Source: Bradyrhizobium vignae (GTDB taxonomy: Bacteria; Pseudomonadota; Alphaproteobacteria; Rhizobiales; Xanthobacteraceae). Taken from it: a DNA stretch of 64,000 bases. Both the position numbers and the translations under genes were made by a program. The notes beneath the pieces are model-generated. The model searched no databases. It was not told where the DNA came from and saw only the letters and a list, made by a program, of their open reading frames with translations. Position 1 is the first letter of the stretch, and every line of letters starts with the position of its first letter. Of the stretch, positions 15,527-23,376 are shown one piece after another. The stretch covers positions 1-64,000 of the forward strand of contig NZ_RDQF01000001.1 in NCBI RefSeq assembly GCF_004114425.1, written 5' to 3'.

Positions 15527-16090
15527 ATGACTGTCAAACTGCTCGTCGTAGGCGCCGCATTGATCGGCATCACCGTCACCGGCGCCGTCATCCCCGGCAT
15601 CTGCGACGAGGCTGCGCGTGCCACACCCATGGTCACCGCTGCCGCGAGCCAACAGACCGCGCCCGACTTCACCGGCATCAGCAACTGGTTCAACTCGAAG
15701 CCGCTCAGCATCGCCGATCTCCGCGGCAAGGTCGTGCTGGTCGACTTCTGGACCTATGGCTGCGTCAACTGCGTCAACACGCTGCCGCACGTCACCGACC
15801 TCTATGCCAAGTACAAGGACAAGGGCCTCGTCGTGGTCGGCGTGCACACGCCGGAATTCCCCTTCGAGCGCTCGGCCGCCAACGTGCAGGCCGCGCTGAA
15901 GCGCCACGGCATCACCTATCCGGTGGCGCAGGACAACGATTCCAGGACCTGGAACGCCTATCGCAACCAATACTGGCCGGCACAATACATCATCGACCAG
16001 GGCGGCAAGATCGTGTTCCAGCACGCCGGCGAAGGCAGCTATGAGCAGATCGACCGCACCGTGGCACGGCTGCTGAACGTCAATAGCTGA
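15527..16090 (+). CDS. Periplasmic thioredoxin-like protein (redoxin family, CVNC active site)
   Basis: 187 aa, N-terminal signal/anchor helix (LLVVGAALIGITVTGA), then a thioredoxin fold. The active site is FWTYGCVNCVNTLPHV with C79 and C82, the variant typical of DipZ/TlpA-like redoxins in place of WCGPC. The cis-proline is P151 in YWPAQYIID. GGAGG lies eight bases before ATG 15527. It follows the CcdA-like gene and probably receives electrons from it; the client protein is unknown. A GC-rich 22-bp palindrome 50 bp behind the gene may end the transcript. Confidence 0.88.
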   Translation: MTVKLLVVGAALIGITVTGAVIPGICDEAARATPMVTAAASQQTAPDFTGISNWFNSKPLSIADLRGKVVLVDFWTYGCVNCVNTLPHVTDLYAKYKDKGLVVVGVHTPEFPFERSAANVQAALKRHGITYPVAQDNDSRTWNAYRNQYWPAQYIIDQGGKIVFQHAGEGSYEQIDRTVARLLNVNS

Positions 16091-16141
16091 CGCCGCACGG
16101 CCAGCGCGCGGCGGGTTTCAGTTGTCGCCCTTGTTGCTTGA

Positions 16142-16163
16142 CTCCACGGACCCGTCCGTGGAG
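16142..16163. terminator. Hairpin behind the CcdA/thioredoxin pair
   Basis: CTCCACGGAC and GTCCGTGGAG are perfect complements with a two-base centre, followed by TTTCGC. The T-tract is short and the loop very small, so termination is possible but not certain. Confidence 0.4.
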
Positions 16164-16193
16164 TTTCGCAAGCGACGCAATCAGCCGCCAGCA

Positions 16194-17168
16194 ATGGACG
16201 ACACGCCCAGCCATAGCGACATTCGCCTTCGTGAAGGCTCTTCGATCGCGCAGCGGCTGGTCATGTCCGGCTTTGCGGTCGCCGTCGCACTCTGCTTCAC
16301 GCCGGGCCTGTTCACCCAGGACATTCTGGAGATCTTCATCTCGGTGGTCGCGCTCCTGGTCGGCGCGGGATTCGTCGTCGGCATCATGCTGGCGCCGGCC
16401 GTGGTGTGGATCATCACGCCGAACGAGATCCTGATCGGGCGGCAAAGTCCGTTCGGAAAGCTGCGCACGCGCATCGTGGCCAAAGACGACATCACGGGGT
16501 TGCAGGTCCCCGGCAGCAAGAGAGTGAAGGCCCGCTTTCAACTCGTCTTCACGCTGGCCTCCGGAGAACGCCTGACGTCTCCGCCGATCGCCGACGTCAC
16601 CCATGTTCGCGACACCGTCGCCCGGATCGCCGCGCAGTTCGAGGTTCCCAATGTCGAGGAGCCCGTCAATCCGCTCGATGCCAGCAATCCCGAGATGCAT
16701 CTCGGCGAGCCGCTGGAGGCGTTTTCCGCACGCGACATCAGGATCGTGTCGCTGGTCGCCGTCGCGTTGTGCGCCGTGCCCTACGCCTACAAGCTCTGGC
16801 GCGGATGGCCGCCCACCCATGTCGATATCCTGCTGCTGCCGCTCGGCGTGATTGCGGCGTTCGCCGTGCATCGCTACGCCAACCTCGTCACTGGCGCGTT
16901 CTGGATCATCCGCGAGGGCGACATCCGCGTCGAACGCCTGTGGGGCGACGGCACGCCGCGCGCAGACCATATCGAGGGGCATGACGTGAAGACGATCACC
17001 GTGGAGCGCCGCGGGCGGTCCGAGGACGAACATTGCATCGTGACGATCCGCCTGCGCTCGGGACGGCGGTTTCGCAGCCCGCGGATCGGCTCCCGGGTCG
17101 AGGCCCGCGCTGTGGGAACGGAGATCGTGCGGCGGCTGGGGATCGCGGCGGAGAGCAATAAGATCTAA
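16194..17168 (+). CDS. Hypothetical integral membrane protein
   Basis: I do not recognise a named family. 324 aa from ATG 16194; a TTG at 16122 is open in frame but would place the hairpin inside the gene. Two hydrophobic hairpins are visible, about residues 22-72 (SGFAVAVALCFTPGLF; FISVVALLVGAGFVVGIML) and about 182-235 (IVSLVAVALCAVPYAY; DILLLPLGVIAAFAV). Each is followed by a soluble beta-rich segment (ITPNEILIGRQSPFGKLRTR; IREGDIRVERLWGDG) resembling the bacterial PH-like modules that follow membrane hairpins. The internal duplication of hairpin plus soluble domain is the most distinctive feature. Neighbouring genes give no hint about function. Confidence 0.75.
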   Translation: MDDTPSHSDIRLREGSSIAQRLVMSGFAVAVALCFTPGLFTQDILEIFISVVALLVGAGFVVGIMLAPAVVWIITPNEILIGRQSPFGKLRTRIVAKDDITGLQVPGSKRVKARFQLVFTLASGERLTSPPIADVTHVRDTVARIAAQFEVPNVEEPVNPLDASNPEMHLGEPLEAFSARDIRIVSLVAVALCAVPYAYKLWRGWPPTHVDILLLPLGVIAAFAVHRYANLVTGAFWIIREGDIRVERLWGDGTPRADHIEGHDVKTITVERRGRSEDEHCIVTIRLRSGRRFRSPRIGSRVEARAVGTEIVRRLGIAAESNKI

Positions 17169-17267
17169 AGCATGATCCGGAAAAGTGCGAAGCGGTTTTC
17201 CGGAAAGATCATGCGTAAACAACAAGCTAAAGCGCGATGACGATTCATCCAAATCTCATTGCGCTTT
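17169..17267. repeat. Compound intergenic repeat (family C)
   Basis: First part, 17171-17213: CATGATCCGGAAAAGTG pairs with TTTTCCGGAAAGATCATG. Second part, 17229-17267: AAAGCGC and GCGCTTT flank a 25-base loop. I recognise this two-part arrangement as common in Bradyrhizobium and related genomes. Confidence 0.8.
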
Positions 17268-17286
17268 GGGCCGACTGCCTCGGCAT

Positions 17287-17361
17287 CGTCATGGCCGGGC
17301 TCGTCCCGGCCATCCACGCCTTGACCCGCCGCACGAAGAACGTGGAAGTCCGGGCATGACG
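17287..17361. repeat. Intergenic repeat, family B
   Basis: CGTCATGGCCGGGCTCGTCC at the left, CCATCCACGCC in the middle, GAACGTGGAAGTCCGGGCAT at the right. From here to the start of the L,D-transpeptidase gene at 17579 nothing further is recognised. Confidence 0.85.
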
Positions 17362-17578
17362 GCATCTGCGAATGCATTTCGGCTGCCCCACCCGGCGCGG
17401 ATACCGCGGGCACTGCTTTTCGCGCCATCCCCCGTTTGTGGCATTGCTCCGGCCCCGTCAAAAAACCAAAGCATTCTCGCGACATGGCAGGACAGCGCGT
17501 CATCAACTTGCCATGAACTTGCCCCTCAGGTTTGATGGTTCCGAATGATTTGCACTGTGGCAGCGGGGAGAGCTTGAA

Positions 17579-18172
17579 ATGACGGATTTTCGTCGCCTGA
17601 CCGGGATTTTCATGGCTGCGATCGGACTGGTCCTGTCCACGCCGCACGCCTTCGCCCAGCAGCCGGACCGCGGCGACGAGCCGGGCCTGATCGCGGACGA
17701 TTCCTACCAGCTTGATCCGGAATGGCAGAAGCAGGTGGTCTACTTCCGCACCACGGAAGCACCGGGCACCATCATCGTCTCGACCGCCGAACGGCACCTC
17801 TATCTGGTGCAGCCCGGCGGGCGCGCGATCCGCTATGGCATCGGCGTCGGCCGCGATGGCTTTCAGTGGCAAGGGCTGGTGACCATCACCAACAAGAAGG
17901 AGTGGCCGGACTGGACGCCGCCGCCGGAGATGATCCAGCGCCAGCCCTATTTGCCGCGCTTCATGGCCGGTGGTCCCGGCAATCCGCTGGGCGCCCGCGC
18001 CATGTATCTGGGCACTACGGTCTACCGCATCCACGGCACCAACCGTCCAGACACGATCGGCACCAAGGTGTCCTCGGGCTGCTTCCGTCTCGTCAACAAC
18101 GACGTCGCCGACCTCTACGATCGCGTCCCTGTCGGGACCAAGGTCGTGATCCGGCAGAAGCCCGAGCTTTAA
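17579..18172 (+). CDS. L,D-transpeptidase (YkuD family)
   Basis: Periplasmic enzyme that forms 3-3 peptidoglycan cross-links or anchors proteins to the wall. 197 aa with a signal peptide (IFMAAIGLVLSTPHAFA). The catalytic motif is complete: H152 in YRIHGTNRP and the nucleophile C168 in KVSSGCFRLVNND, which matches HxxN...SxGCxR. The YkuD domain begins near residue 55 with IIVSTAERHLYLV. The start ATG 17579 follows GGGGAGAG. Single gene between repeat elements; alphaproteobacteria usually carry many paralogues, so the specific role is open. Confidence 0.92.
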   Translation: MTDFRRLTGIFMAAIGLVLSTPHAFAQQPDRGDEPGLIADDSYQLDPEWQKQVVYFRTTEAPGTIIVSTAERHLYLVQPGGRAIRYGIGVGRDGFQWQGLVTITNKKEWPDWTPPPEMIQRQPYLPRFMAGGPGNPLGARAMYLGTTVYRIHGTNRPDTIGTKVSSGCFRLVNNDVADLYDRVPVGTKVVIRQKPEL

Positions 18173-18184
18173 GGGCTACGGTTC

Positions 18185-18209
18185 GAGCATGATCGCTCCG
18201 GTCATGCTC
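18185..18209. repeat. Short hairpin (GAGCATGA arms)
   Basis: GAGCATGA and TCATGCTC are perfect complements around nine bases; no T-tract. The arm sequence resembles the outer arm of repeat family C. Confidence 0.5.
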
Positions 18210-18257
18210 CACCCCCTCCTCCAATTTCCTTTTCCCGATTATTTCGAGAGAGACATC

Positions 18258-19295
18258 ATGCGCACTTTTCGAGGCGGCCTGCTGATCGGGCTCGCGGTCG
18301 CCGTGCTGGTCGGCGTCGTCGCCATCATCTATGAATTCTACGACACCCGCACCCTGAAGCGGACTGTTCGCCGCGGCGAGGTGCTGTGCGGCGTCAACAA
18401 GGGCCTGCCGGGCTTCTCGATCCCCGACGACAAGGGCAACTGGACCGGCTTCGACGTCGATTTCTGCCGCGCGGTCGCCGCGGCGATCTTCAACGACCCG
18501 GGCAAGGCGAAGTTCATTCCGCTCGACGCCAGCGAGCGCTTCAAGGAATTGCAGAGCCGGAAGGTGGACATCCTCTCGCGCAACTCGACCTGGAGCATGG
18601 CGCGCGAGCTCGACTACGACCTCTACTTCCCCGCCGTCGCCTATTACGACGGCGCGGGCTTCATGCTGCCCCGCTCGCGCAACAAGGAGACGTCGCTGGA
18701 TCTGAGCGGCAGCAAGGTCTGCGTGCAGGCCGGCACCACGACCGCACTCAACGTTGCCGATTACTTCCGCGCCAACAACATGAAGTACGAAGAGGTGAAG
18801 CTCGAAAGCCTCGCCGACGTGGTGAAGGCCTACGACACCGGCAAGTGCGACACGTTCAGCGCCGACGTCTCGCAGCTCTACGCGCTCAGGCTGAACCTGT
18901 CCAAGCCCGGCGAGCACATGATCCTGCCGGACATGATCTCGAAGGAGCCGCTCGCCCCCGTCGTGCGCCAGCGTGACGACGATTGGATGATGATCGTGAA
19001 GTGGACGCTGTATGCGATGATCAACGCCGAGGAACTCGGGGTCACCTCGGAGAACATCGACGAGGCCCTGAAGTCGAAGAAGCCGGAAGTGATGCGCCTG
19101 GTCGGCACCGAGGGCAATTACGGCGAGCAGCTCGGCCTCACCAAGGACTGGGCCGCGCGCATCATCCGTCATGTCGGCAATTACGGCGAGATGTACGAGC
19201 GCAATATCGGCGAGAAGTCCAAGCTGAAGATCCCGCGCGGCATGAACCAGCTTTGGAATGCGGGCGGGGTGCAGTACGCACCGCCGATGAGGTAA
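18258..19295 (+). CDS. Amino-acid ABC transporter substrate-binding protein (AapJ/BztA-like)
   Basis: 345 aa from ATG 18258, which follows a GAGAGAGA stretch; a start at 18189 would add an unrelated head. SBP_bac_3 features are GEVLCGVNKGLPGFS, NWTGFDVDFCRAVAAAIF and AGTTTALNVADYF, close to the general L-amino-acid binder AapJ. The N-terminal hydrophobic segment (LLIGLAVAVLVGVVAIIYEF) has no clear signal-peptidase site, so the protein could stay anchored in the membrane. Permease and ATPase genes (AapQMP) are not adjacent, so it is an orphan paralogue in this window. Confidence 0.88.
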   Translation: MRTFRGGLLIGLAVAVLVGVVAIIYEFYDTRTLKRTVRRGEVLCGVNKGLPGFSIPDDKGNWTGFDVDFCRAVAAAIFNDPGKAKFIPLDASERFKELQSRKVDILSRNSTWSMARELDYDLYFPAVAYYDGAGFMLPRSRNKETSLDLSGSKVCVQAGTTTALNVADYFRANNMKYEEVKLESLADVVKAYDTGKCDTFSADVSQLYALRLNLSKPGEHMILPDMISKEPLAPVVRQRDDDWMMIVKWTLYAMINAEELGVTSENIDEALKSKKPEVMRLVGTEGNYGEQLGLTKDWAARIIRHVGNYGEMYERNIGEKSKLKIPRGMNQLWNAGGVQYAPPMR

Positions 19296-19342
19296 GGGGC
19301 GGACTCGCCACTGTCATTGCGAGCGAAGGCTGGCCTCTCAAT

Positions 19343-19425
19343 CGTCATGCCCGGGCTCGTCCCGGGCATCCACGTTTCCGAGGCACCAAAGAACGTGGAT
19401 GGCCGGGACAAGCCCGGCCATGACG
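19343..19425. repeat. Intergenic repeat, family B
   Basis: CGTCATGCCCGGGCTCGTCC, then GGGCATCCACG, a loop, and CGTGGATGGCCGGGACAAGC with CGGCCATGACG. This is the most nearly perfect family B copy. A family A fragment (TGTCATTGCGAGCGAAGG) lies directly upstream at about 19312. Confidence 0.88.
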
Positions 19426-19491
19426 GCTCAGGGCAAGCGCTATCCACCACCTGCACGTGAGGCACGCGCTCGCGCCTCACATCCGACTGTC

Positions 19492-20631
19492 TCAATACCC
19501 CCGCGCGCGCGCCAGCTGCTCGGTGTGGTAGTTCGCATCGCCGAACAGTTCCTCGCACACCCGTGCGCGCTTCATGAAGAAGCCGATGTCGAACTGGTCG
19601 GTCATGCCCATGCCGCCGTGCATCTGCACCCCTTCCTGCACCGCGCGCGTTGCGGTGGTGCCGGCGCGGGCTTTTGCCACGGCGACGGCTGAAGTGGCTT
19701 TCGCAACGTCGGCGTCCAATGCCTGCAGTGCCTTCATCACCGCGGCGCGGGTGATCTCGATGTCGACATAGAGTTCGGCGGCTCGGTGCTGCAGCGCCTG
19801 GAATTCGCCGATCAGCTTGCCAAACTGCTTTCGGCTCTTGAGGTACTCGACGGTGCGGTGAAATACTTCATCGCTGAGGCCGACCATCTCGGAGGCGACC
19901 GCGCCACGGCCGATATCGAGCACGCCATCGAGCAGGGCCGAGCCCTGATCGATCTCGCCGAGCACGCTGTCGGCATTGACCTCGACATTGGCGAATTCGA
20001 TCCGCGCCGAGTTGTGCGCATCGACCATGATGGTGCGCTCGATCGCGACGCCTTTGGCCTTGGGATCGACCAGGAACAGCGTCAACCATTCGCGCTCGCC
20101 GGCGCTACCCGCGGTGCGCGCGGCGACGATGAGGAGGTCGGCGACATGGCCATCGACCACCAGAGCCTTGGCGCCCGAGAGCTTGAAGCCGTTGCCGGCG
20201 CGCACGGCCTGAAGGCTGGTCTGGAGCGGGCGATGCTTGGCGCCCTCGTCGATCGCGAGCGTCGCGAGCAGCGAGCCGCTGGCGATCTTCGGCAGATATT
20301 CCGATTTCTGCGCGGCATTGCCGCCGCGATTGAGCGCCGAGGCCGCGACCACGCTGGTGGCGAGGAAGGGCGACGGCATCAGGGTGCGGCCGATCTCCTC
20401 CATCACGACGCCGGCTTCGACATAGCCGAGGCCGCTGCCGCCGAATTCTTCCGGCACCAGCAGGCCGGCAAAACCCATCTCGGCGAAGGAGTGCCAAAAC
20501 TCCTTGGAGAACCCGATGGGGTCCTTGCTGTCGCGCAAGTGGCGCAGATGCGACACCGGCGCCTTGTCGCTGATGAGCGCGCGCGCGCTGTCGCGGAGCA
20601 TCGATTGTTCTTCGGTGAGGACGAGGGCCAT
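19492..20631 (-). CDS. Acyl-CoA dehydrogenase, small subunit (PimD-like)
   Basis: FAD-dependent acyl-CoA dehydrogenase fold, 379 aa from ATG 20631 (MALVLTEEQSMLRDSARAL). Visible parts are the N-terminal helical domain, FAEMGFAGLLVPEEFGGSG, the middle domain and the C-terminal bundle with QMHGGMGMTDQFDI. It is encoded next to a larger paralogue, the arrangement of heteromeric enzymes such as pimeloyl-CoA dehydrogenase PimC/PimD of Rhodopseudomonas and the FadE pairs of mycobacteria, where only one subunit type carries the catalytic base. The pairing is seen directly; pimeloyl-CoA or another dicarboxyl or branched acyl-CoA as substrate is inference. Confidence 0.88.
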   Translation of the reverse strand: MALVLTEEQSMLRDSARALISDKAPVSHLRHLRDSKDPIGFSKEFWHSFAEMGFAGLLVPEEFGGSGLGYVEAGVVMEEIGRTLMPSPFLATSVVAASALNRGGNAAQKSEYLPKIASGSLLATLAIDEGAKHRPLQTSLQAVRAGNGFKLSGAKALVVDGHVADLLIVAARTAGSAGEREWLTLFLVDPKAKGVAIERTIMVDAHNSARIEFANVEVNADSVLGEIDQGSALLDGVLDIGRGAVASEMVGLSDEVFHRTVEYLKSRKQFGKLIGEFQALQHRAAELYVDIEITRAAVMKALQALDADVAKATSAVAVAKARAGTTATRAVQEGVQMHGGMGMTDQFDIGFFMKRARVCEELFGDANYHTEQLARARGY

Positions 20632-20676
20632 GTGCAAAGTTCTCTAGCGTTTGGCGGAATGTGTAACTGTTGCTGT

Positions 20677-20775
20677 CGTTCCGGGGCGGTCGAGGACGCA
20701 AACCACGGAGCGCAATTGCGCTCCGGAGAATCTCGAGGTTCCGGGTTCGGTCCTGCGGACCGCCCCGGAACGACG
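20677..20775. repeat. Palindromic repeat, family D
   Basis: CGTTCCGGGGCGGTCGAGG at one end pairs with GACCGCCCCGGAACGACG at the other; inner part carries GAATCTCGAGGTTCCGGGTT. It lies between the two acyl-CoA dehydrogenase subunit genes. A related copy is at 35006. Confidence 0.85.
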
Positions 20776-20781
20776 GTGGAA

Positions 20782-21981
20782 TTAGGCCCCCGGCAGATCC
20801 AGGATGCGCTTGGCGACGATGCCGAGCATGACCTCGGACGTGCCGCCTTCGATCGAGTTGGCCTTGGTGCGCAGCCAGGCGCGCGGGCGCGCGCCCTGCT
20901 TGGAGCGCTCGCTCTCCCATTCCAGCGCATCGACGCCGCCGGCCGACATCAGGATCTCGTAGCGGCGCTTGTTGAGCTCGGTGCCGTAATATTTCATCGC
21001 CGAGGAGAACGCCGGATGCGCCTGCCCGGCCTTGGCGAGATCGACCGCGCGCTCGGCGCAGGCCGCGAGCGCGGCCTCATCGACATCGAAGCGCGCGATC
21101 TGGCCGCGCAGCATGGCGTCGTCGAGCCTGCCTTGGCCATCGGTGCCGACCGAGTCGGCCGCGATCTGGCCGAGCGGCCGCCCGACGCCGCGCTCGCCCA
21201 TGCCTGAGATCATCGCGCGCTCGTGCTGGAGCAGATATTTCGCGACGTCCCAGCCGCGGTTGACTGTGCCGACCACGTGCGACTTCGGCACGCGGACATT
21301 GTCGAAGAAGGTCTCGCAGAACGGCGAGTAGCCGGAGATCAACAGGATCGGCTTGGTCGAGACGCCCTTCGAGGTCATGTCGAACAGGATGAAGCTGATG
21401 CCGTCGTGCTTCTTGGCCGTGGGATCGGTGCGGACCAGGCAGAAGATCCAGTCGGCGTAGTTGGCATAGGACGTCCAGATCTTCTGCCCGTTGATGATGA
21501 AGTCGTCGCCGTCGCTCTCGGCCCGGGTCTGGAGCGAGGCGAGATCGGAGCCGGCATTCGGCTCGGAATAGCCCTGGCACCAGCGGATCTCGCCCGCGGC
21601 AATCTTCGGCAGGTGCTCCTTCTTCTGCGCGTCGTTGCCATATTTCAGCAGCGCCGGCCCGAGCATCCAGATGCCGAAGCTCGACAGCGGCGGGCGGGCA
21701 CCGATCCGCGCCATCTCGGCGCGCAGCACCTTGTGCTCGGCGGCGCTGAGGCCACCGCCGCCATACTCCTTCGGCCAGTCAGGCACAGTCCAGCCCTTGT
21801 CGCGCATGCGCTCGAACCAGATGCGCTGCGGCTCGGAACTGAATTTTGCATTGCGCCCGCCCCAGAACACGTCGGCATCCGACGTGGCAGGCTTGCGCAT
21901 CTCCGGCGGGCAGTTGGCTTCCAGCCAGGCGCGCGTCTCGTTGCGAAATCGTTCGAGTTCGGCGGATTCAGTTTCGCTCAT
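20782..21981 (-). CDS. Acyl-CoA dehydrogenase, large subunit (PimC-like)
   Basis: 399 aa from ATG 21981 (MSETESAELERFRNETRAWL), chosen over two methionines a few codons upstream because GGAAA precedes it. Features: WPKEYGGGGLS, the FAD/substrate segment CQGYSEPNAGSDLASLQT, KIWTSYANYADWIFCLVRTD and the C-terminal SIEGGTSEVMLGIVAKRIL, which is the region that binds the FAD pyrophosphate in this group. First gene of a two-gene unit with the small subunit, interrupted only by a family D repeat. Likely an alpha2-beta2 enzyme in beta-oxidation of a dicarboxylic or branched acyl-CoA. Confidence 0.9.
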   Translation of the reverse strand: MSETESAELERFRNETRAWLEANCPPEMRKPATSDADVFWGGRNAKFSSEPQRIWFERMRDKGWTVPDWPKEYGGGGLSAAEHKVLRAEMARIGARPPLSSFGIWMLGPALLKYGNDAQKKEHLPKIAAGEIRWCQGYSEPNAGSDLASLQTRAESDGDDFIINGQKIWTSYANYADWIFCLVRTDPTAKKHDGISFILFDMTSKGVSTKPILLISGYSPFCETFFDNVRVPKSHVVGTVNRGWDVAKYLLQHERAMISGMGERGVGRPLGQIAADSVGTDGQGRLDDAMLRGQIARFDVDEAALAACAERAVDLAKAGQAHPAFSSAMKYYGTELNKRRYEILMSAGGVDALEWESERSKQGARPRAWLRTKANSIEGGTSEVMLGIVAKRILDLPGA

Positions 21982-22118
21982 GGTCGTTTCCATCACTCAA
22001 AAATCGACTTGTTGTGCGCGACTCTGGGCCATCGCACCGTGGAATTCAACCACTTCCGCAGGCGTGCATTCCGCTATAGTCGAGGGCATGGCGGCTTGAA
22101 AACAAAGAGGAAACGACA

Positions 22119-22664
22119 ATGCGCCTGAAGCTTCTTTCGCCTGGCGAAATGAACGAGAGCCAGCGGCAGACCTATGACGAGTCGATTGCCGGCAAGCGCG
22201 GCAAGCCGCCGGCGCCGATGATGGCCTGGCTCAACAGTCCGGAGATGGCCCGTCACGCCACGCGGCTGGGCGAGGTGCTGCGCTTCGACACGATCTTCCC
22301 CGCCAAGCTTTCGGAGATCGCGATCCTGGTGACGGCGCGGCACTGGACCGCGCATTACGAATGGTACGCGCACAAGCGCCTCGCGCTCGCGGGCGGGCTG
22401 AACCCCGACATCATCGACGCCATCCGCGACCGCCGCACGCCTGATTTCGACGATCCCCAGGGACAGATGATCTACGACGTCGCGAAGTCGCTGCATGAGG
22501 GGCACGGCGTCGAGAAGGGACTCTACGACGCGGCGGTGAAGCTGCTCGGCGAGCGCGGCGTCGTCGAGGTGATCGGGCTGTGCGGCTATTACACGCTGGT
22601 GTCGATGACGCTGAACACGTTCGAGTTCGGCCTGCCCGACGGTGAGGTGTCGGAGCTGGCTTAG
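22119..22664 (+). CDS. Carboxymuconolactone decarboxylase family protein (no CxxC)
   Basis: 181 aa, all-alpha CMD/AhpD fold. The core reads LSEIAILVTARHWTAHYEWY followed by AHKRLALAGGL, the conserved EWxxH site of CMD proteins. The AhpD-type CxxC pair is absent, so a peroxidase-reductant role is unlikely. GAGGAAACGACA precedes ATG 22119. It is transcribed divergently from the acyl-CoA dehydrogenase pair and 88 bp ahead of a VOC-family gene, so the group may belong to one catabolic function; the reaction is unknown. Confidence 0.85.
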   Translation: MRLKLLSPGEMNESQRQTYDESIAGKRGKPPAPMMAWLNSPEMARHATRLGEVLRFDTIFPAKLSEIAILVTARHWTAHYEWYAHKRLALAGGLNPDIIDAIRDRRTPDFDDPQGQMIYDVAKSLHEGHGVEKGLYDAAVKLLGERGVVEVIGLCGYYTLVSMTLNTFEFGLPDGEVSELA

Positions 22665-22668
22665 TTCT

Positions 22669-22695
22669 GATCCGGAAACGCTGGGTTTCGGGATC
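22669..22695. repeat. Hairpin between CMD and VOC genes
   Basis: GATCCGGAAAC and GTTTCGGGATC pair with one mismatch around a five-base loop. No T-tract follows. The arm resembles the inner part of repeat family C. Confidence 0.45.
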
Positions 22696-22752
22696 GGCGG
22701 TAGCACCATCTAGGAGCCCGCCTTATGTGCATGTTTTCAACGGAGCATTCAC

Positions 22753-23247
22753 ATGCCGCAGAACCAAGCCATCCATGCCGGCACCAGGATCGGCCACGTT
22801 CATCTCAAGGTCGCCGACCTCGATCGCGCGCTCGGCTTCTATTGCGGCGTGCTCGGCTTCGAGCTGATGCAGCGCATGGGCTCCGGCGCGGCCTTCATCT
22901 CGGCGGGCGGCTATCATCATCACATCGGGCTCAACACCTGGGAGAGCAAGGGCGGCTCGCCGCCACCGCCGGGCACGACGGGGCTCTATCACACCGCGAT
23001 TCTCTATCCGACCCGGCCTGCGCTGGCGGATGCGCTGCACCGGGTGCTGACGGCCGGCATTGCGCTGGACGGCGCCAGCGACCACGGCGTCAGCGAGGCG
23101 CTGTACTTGCGCGATCCGGATCAGAACGGGGTGGAGCTGTATTGGGACAAGCCCAGGGAGCAATGGCCGTTCGGGCCGGATGGGAAGCTCGCGATGGTCA
23201 CCAAGCGGCTGGATGTGGAGGATTTGTTGAGGCAGCGAGAAGGGTGA
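22753..23247 (+). CDS. VOC-family (glyoxalase/dioxygenase-fold) protein
   Basis: 164 aa with two beta-alpha-beta-beta-beta modules. Candidate metal ligands are the histidine in RIGHVHLKVADLDRALGFY (H15), one in GLYHTAILYP and the glutamate in GVELYWD, as in type I extradiol dioxygenases and glyoxalases of the CatE kind (the SEALYLRDPDQNGVELYW stretch is close to CatE-type proteins). ATG 22753 follows GGAG. It may form a unit with the CMD-family gene upstream. The substrate cannot be read from the sequence. Confidence 0.88.
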   Translation: MPQNQAIHAGTRIGHVHLKVADLDRALGFYCGVLGFELMQRMGSGAAFISAGGYHHHIGLNTWESKGGSPPPPGTTGLYHTAILYPTRPALADALHRVLTAGIALDGASDHGVSEALYLRDPDQNGVELYWDKPREQWPFGPDGKLAMVTKRLDVEDLLRQREG

Positions 23248-23264
23248 CCTGCGCTCCCTCCACG

Positions 23265-23352
23265 CGTCATTGCGAGCGCGGCGAAGCAATCCAGACTGTC
23301 CCCGCTGAGACGGCCTGGATTGCTTCGTCGCCAGGGCTCCTCGCAATGACGG
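23265..23352. repeat. Palindromic intergenic repeat, family A
   Basis: CGTCATTGCGAGCGCGGCGA at the left, CCTGGATTGCTTCGTCGCC and CTCGCAATGACGG at the right. It lies between the convergent VOC and MFS genes and could end transcripts from both sides. Confidence 0.88.
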
Positions 23353-23376
23353 AGATTGTTGAACGGCCGTCGCGCC

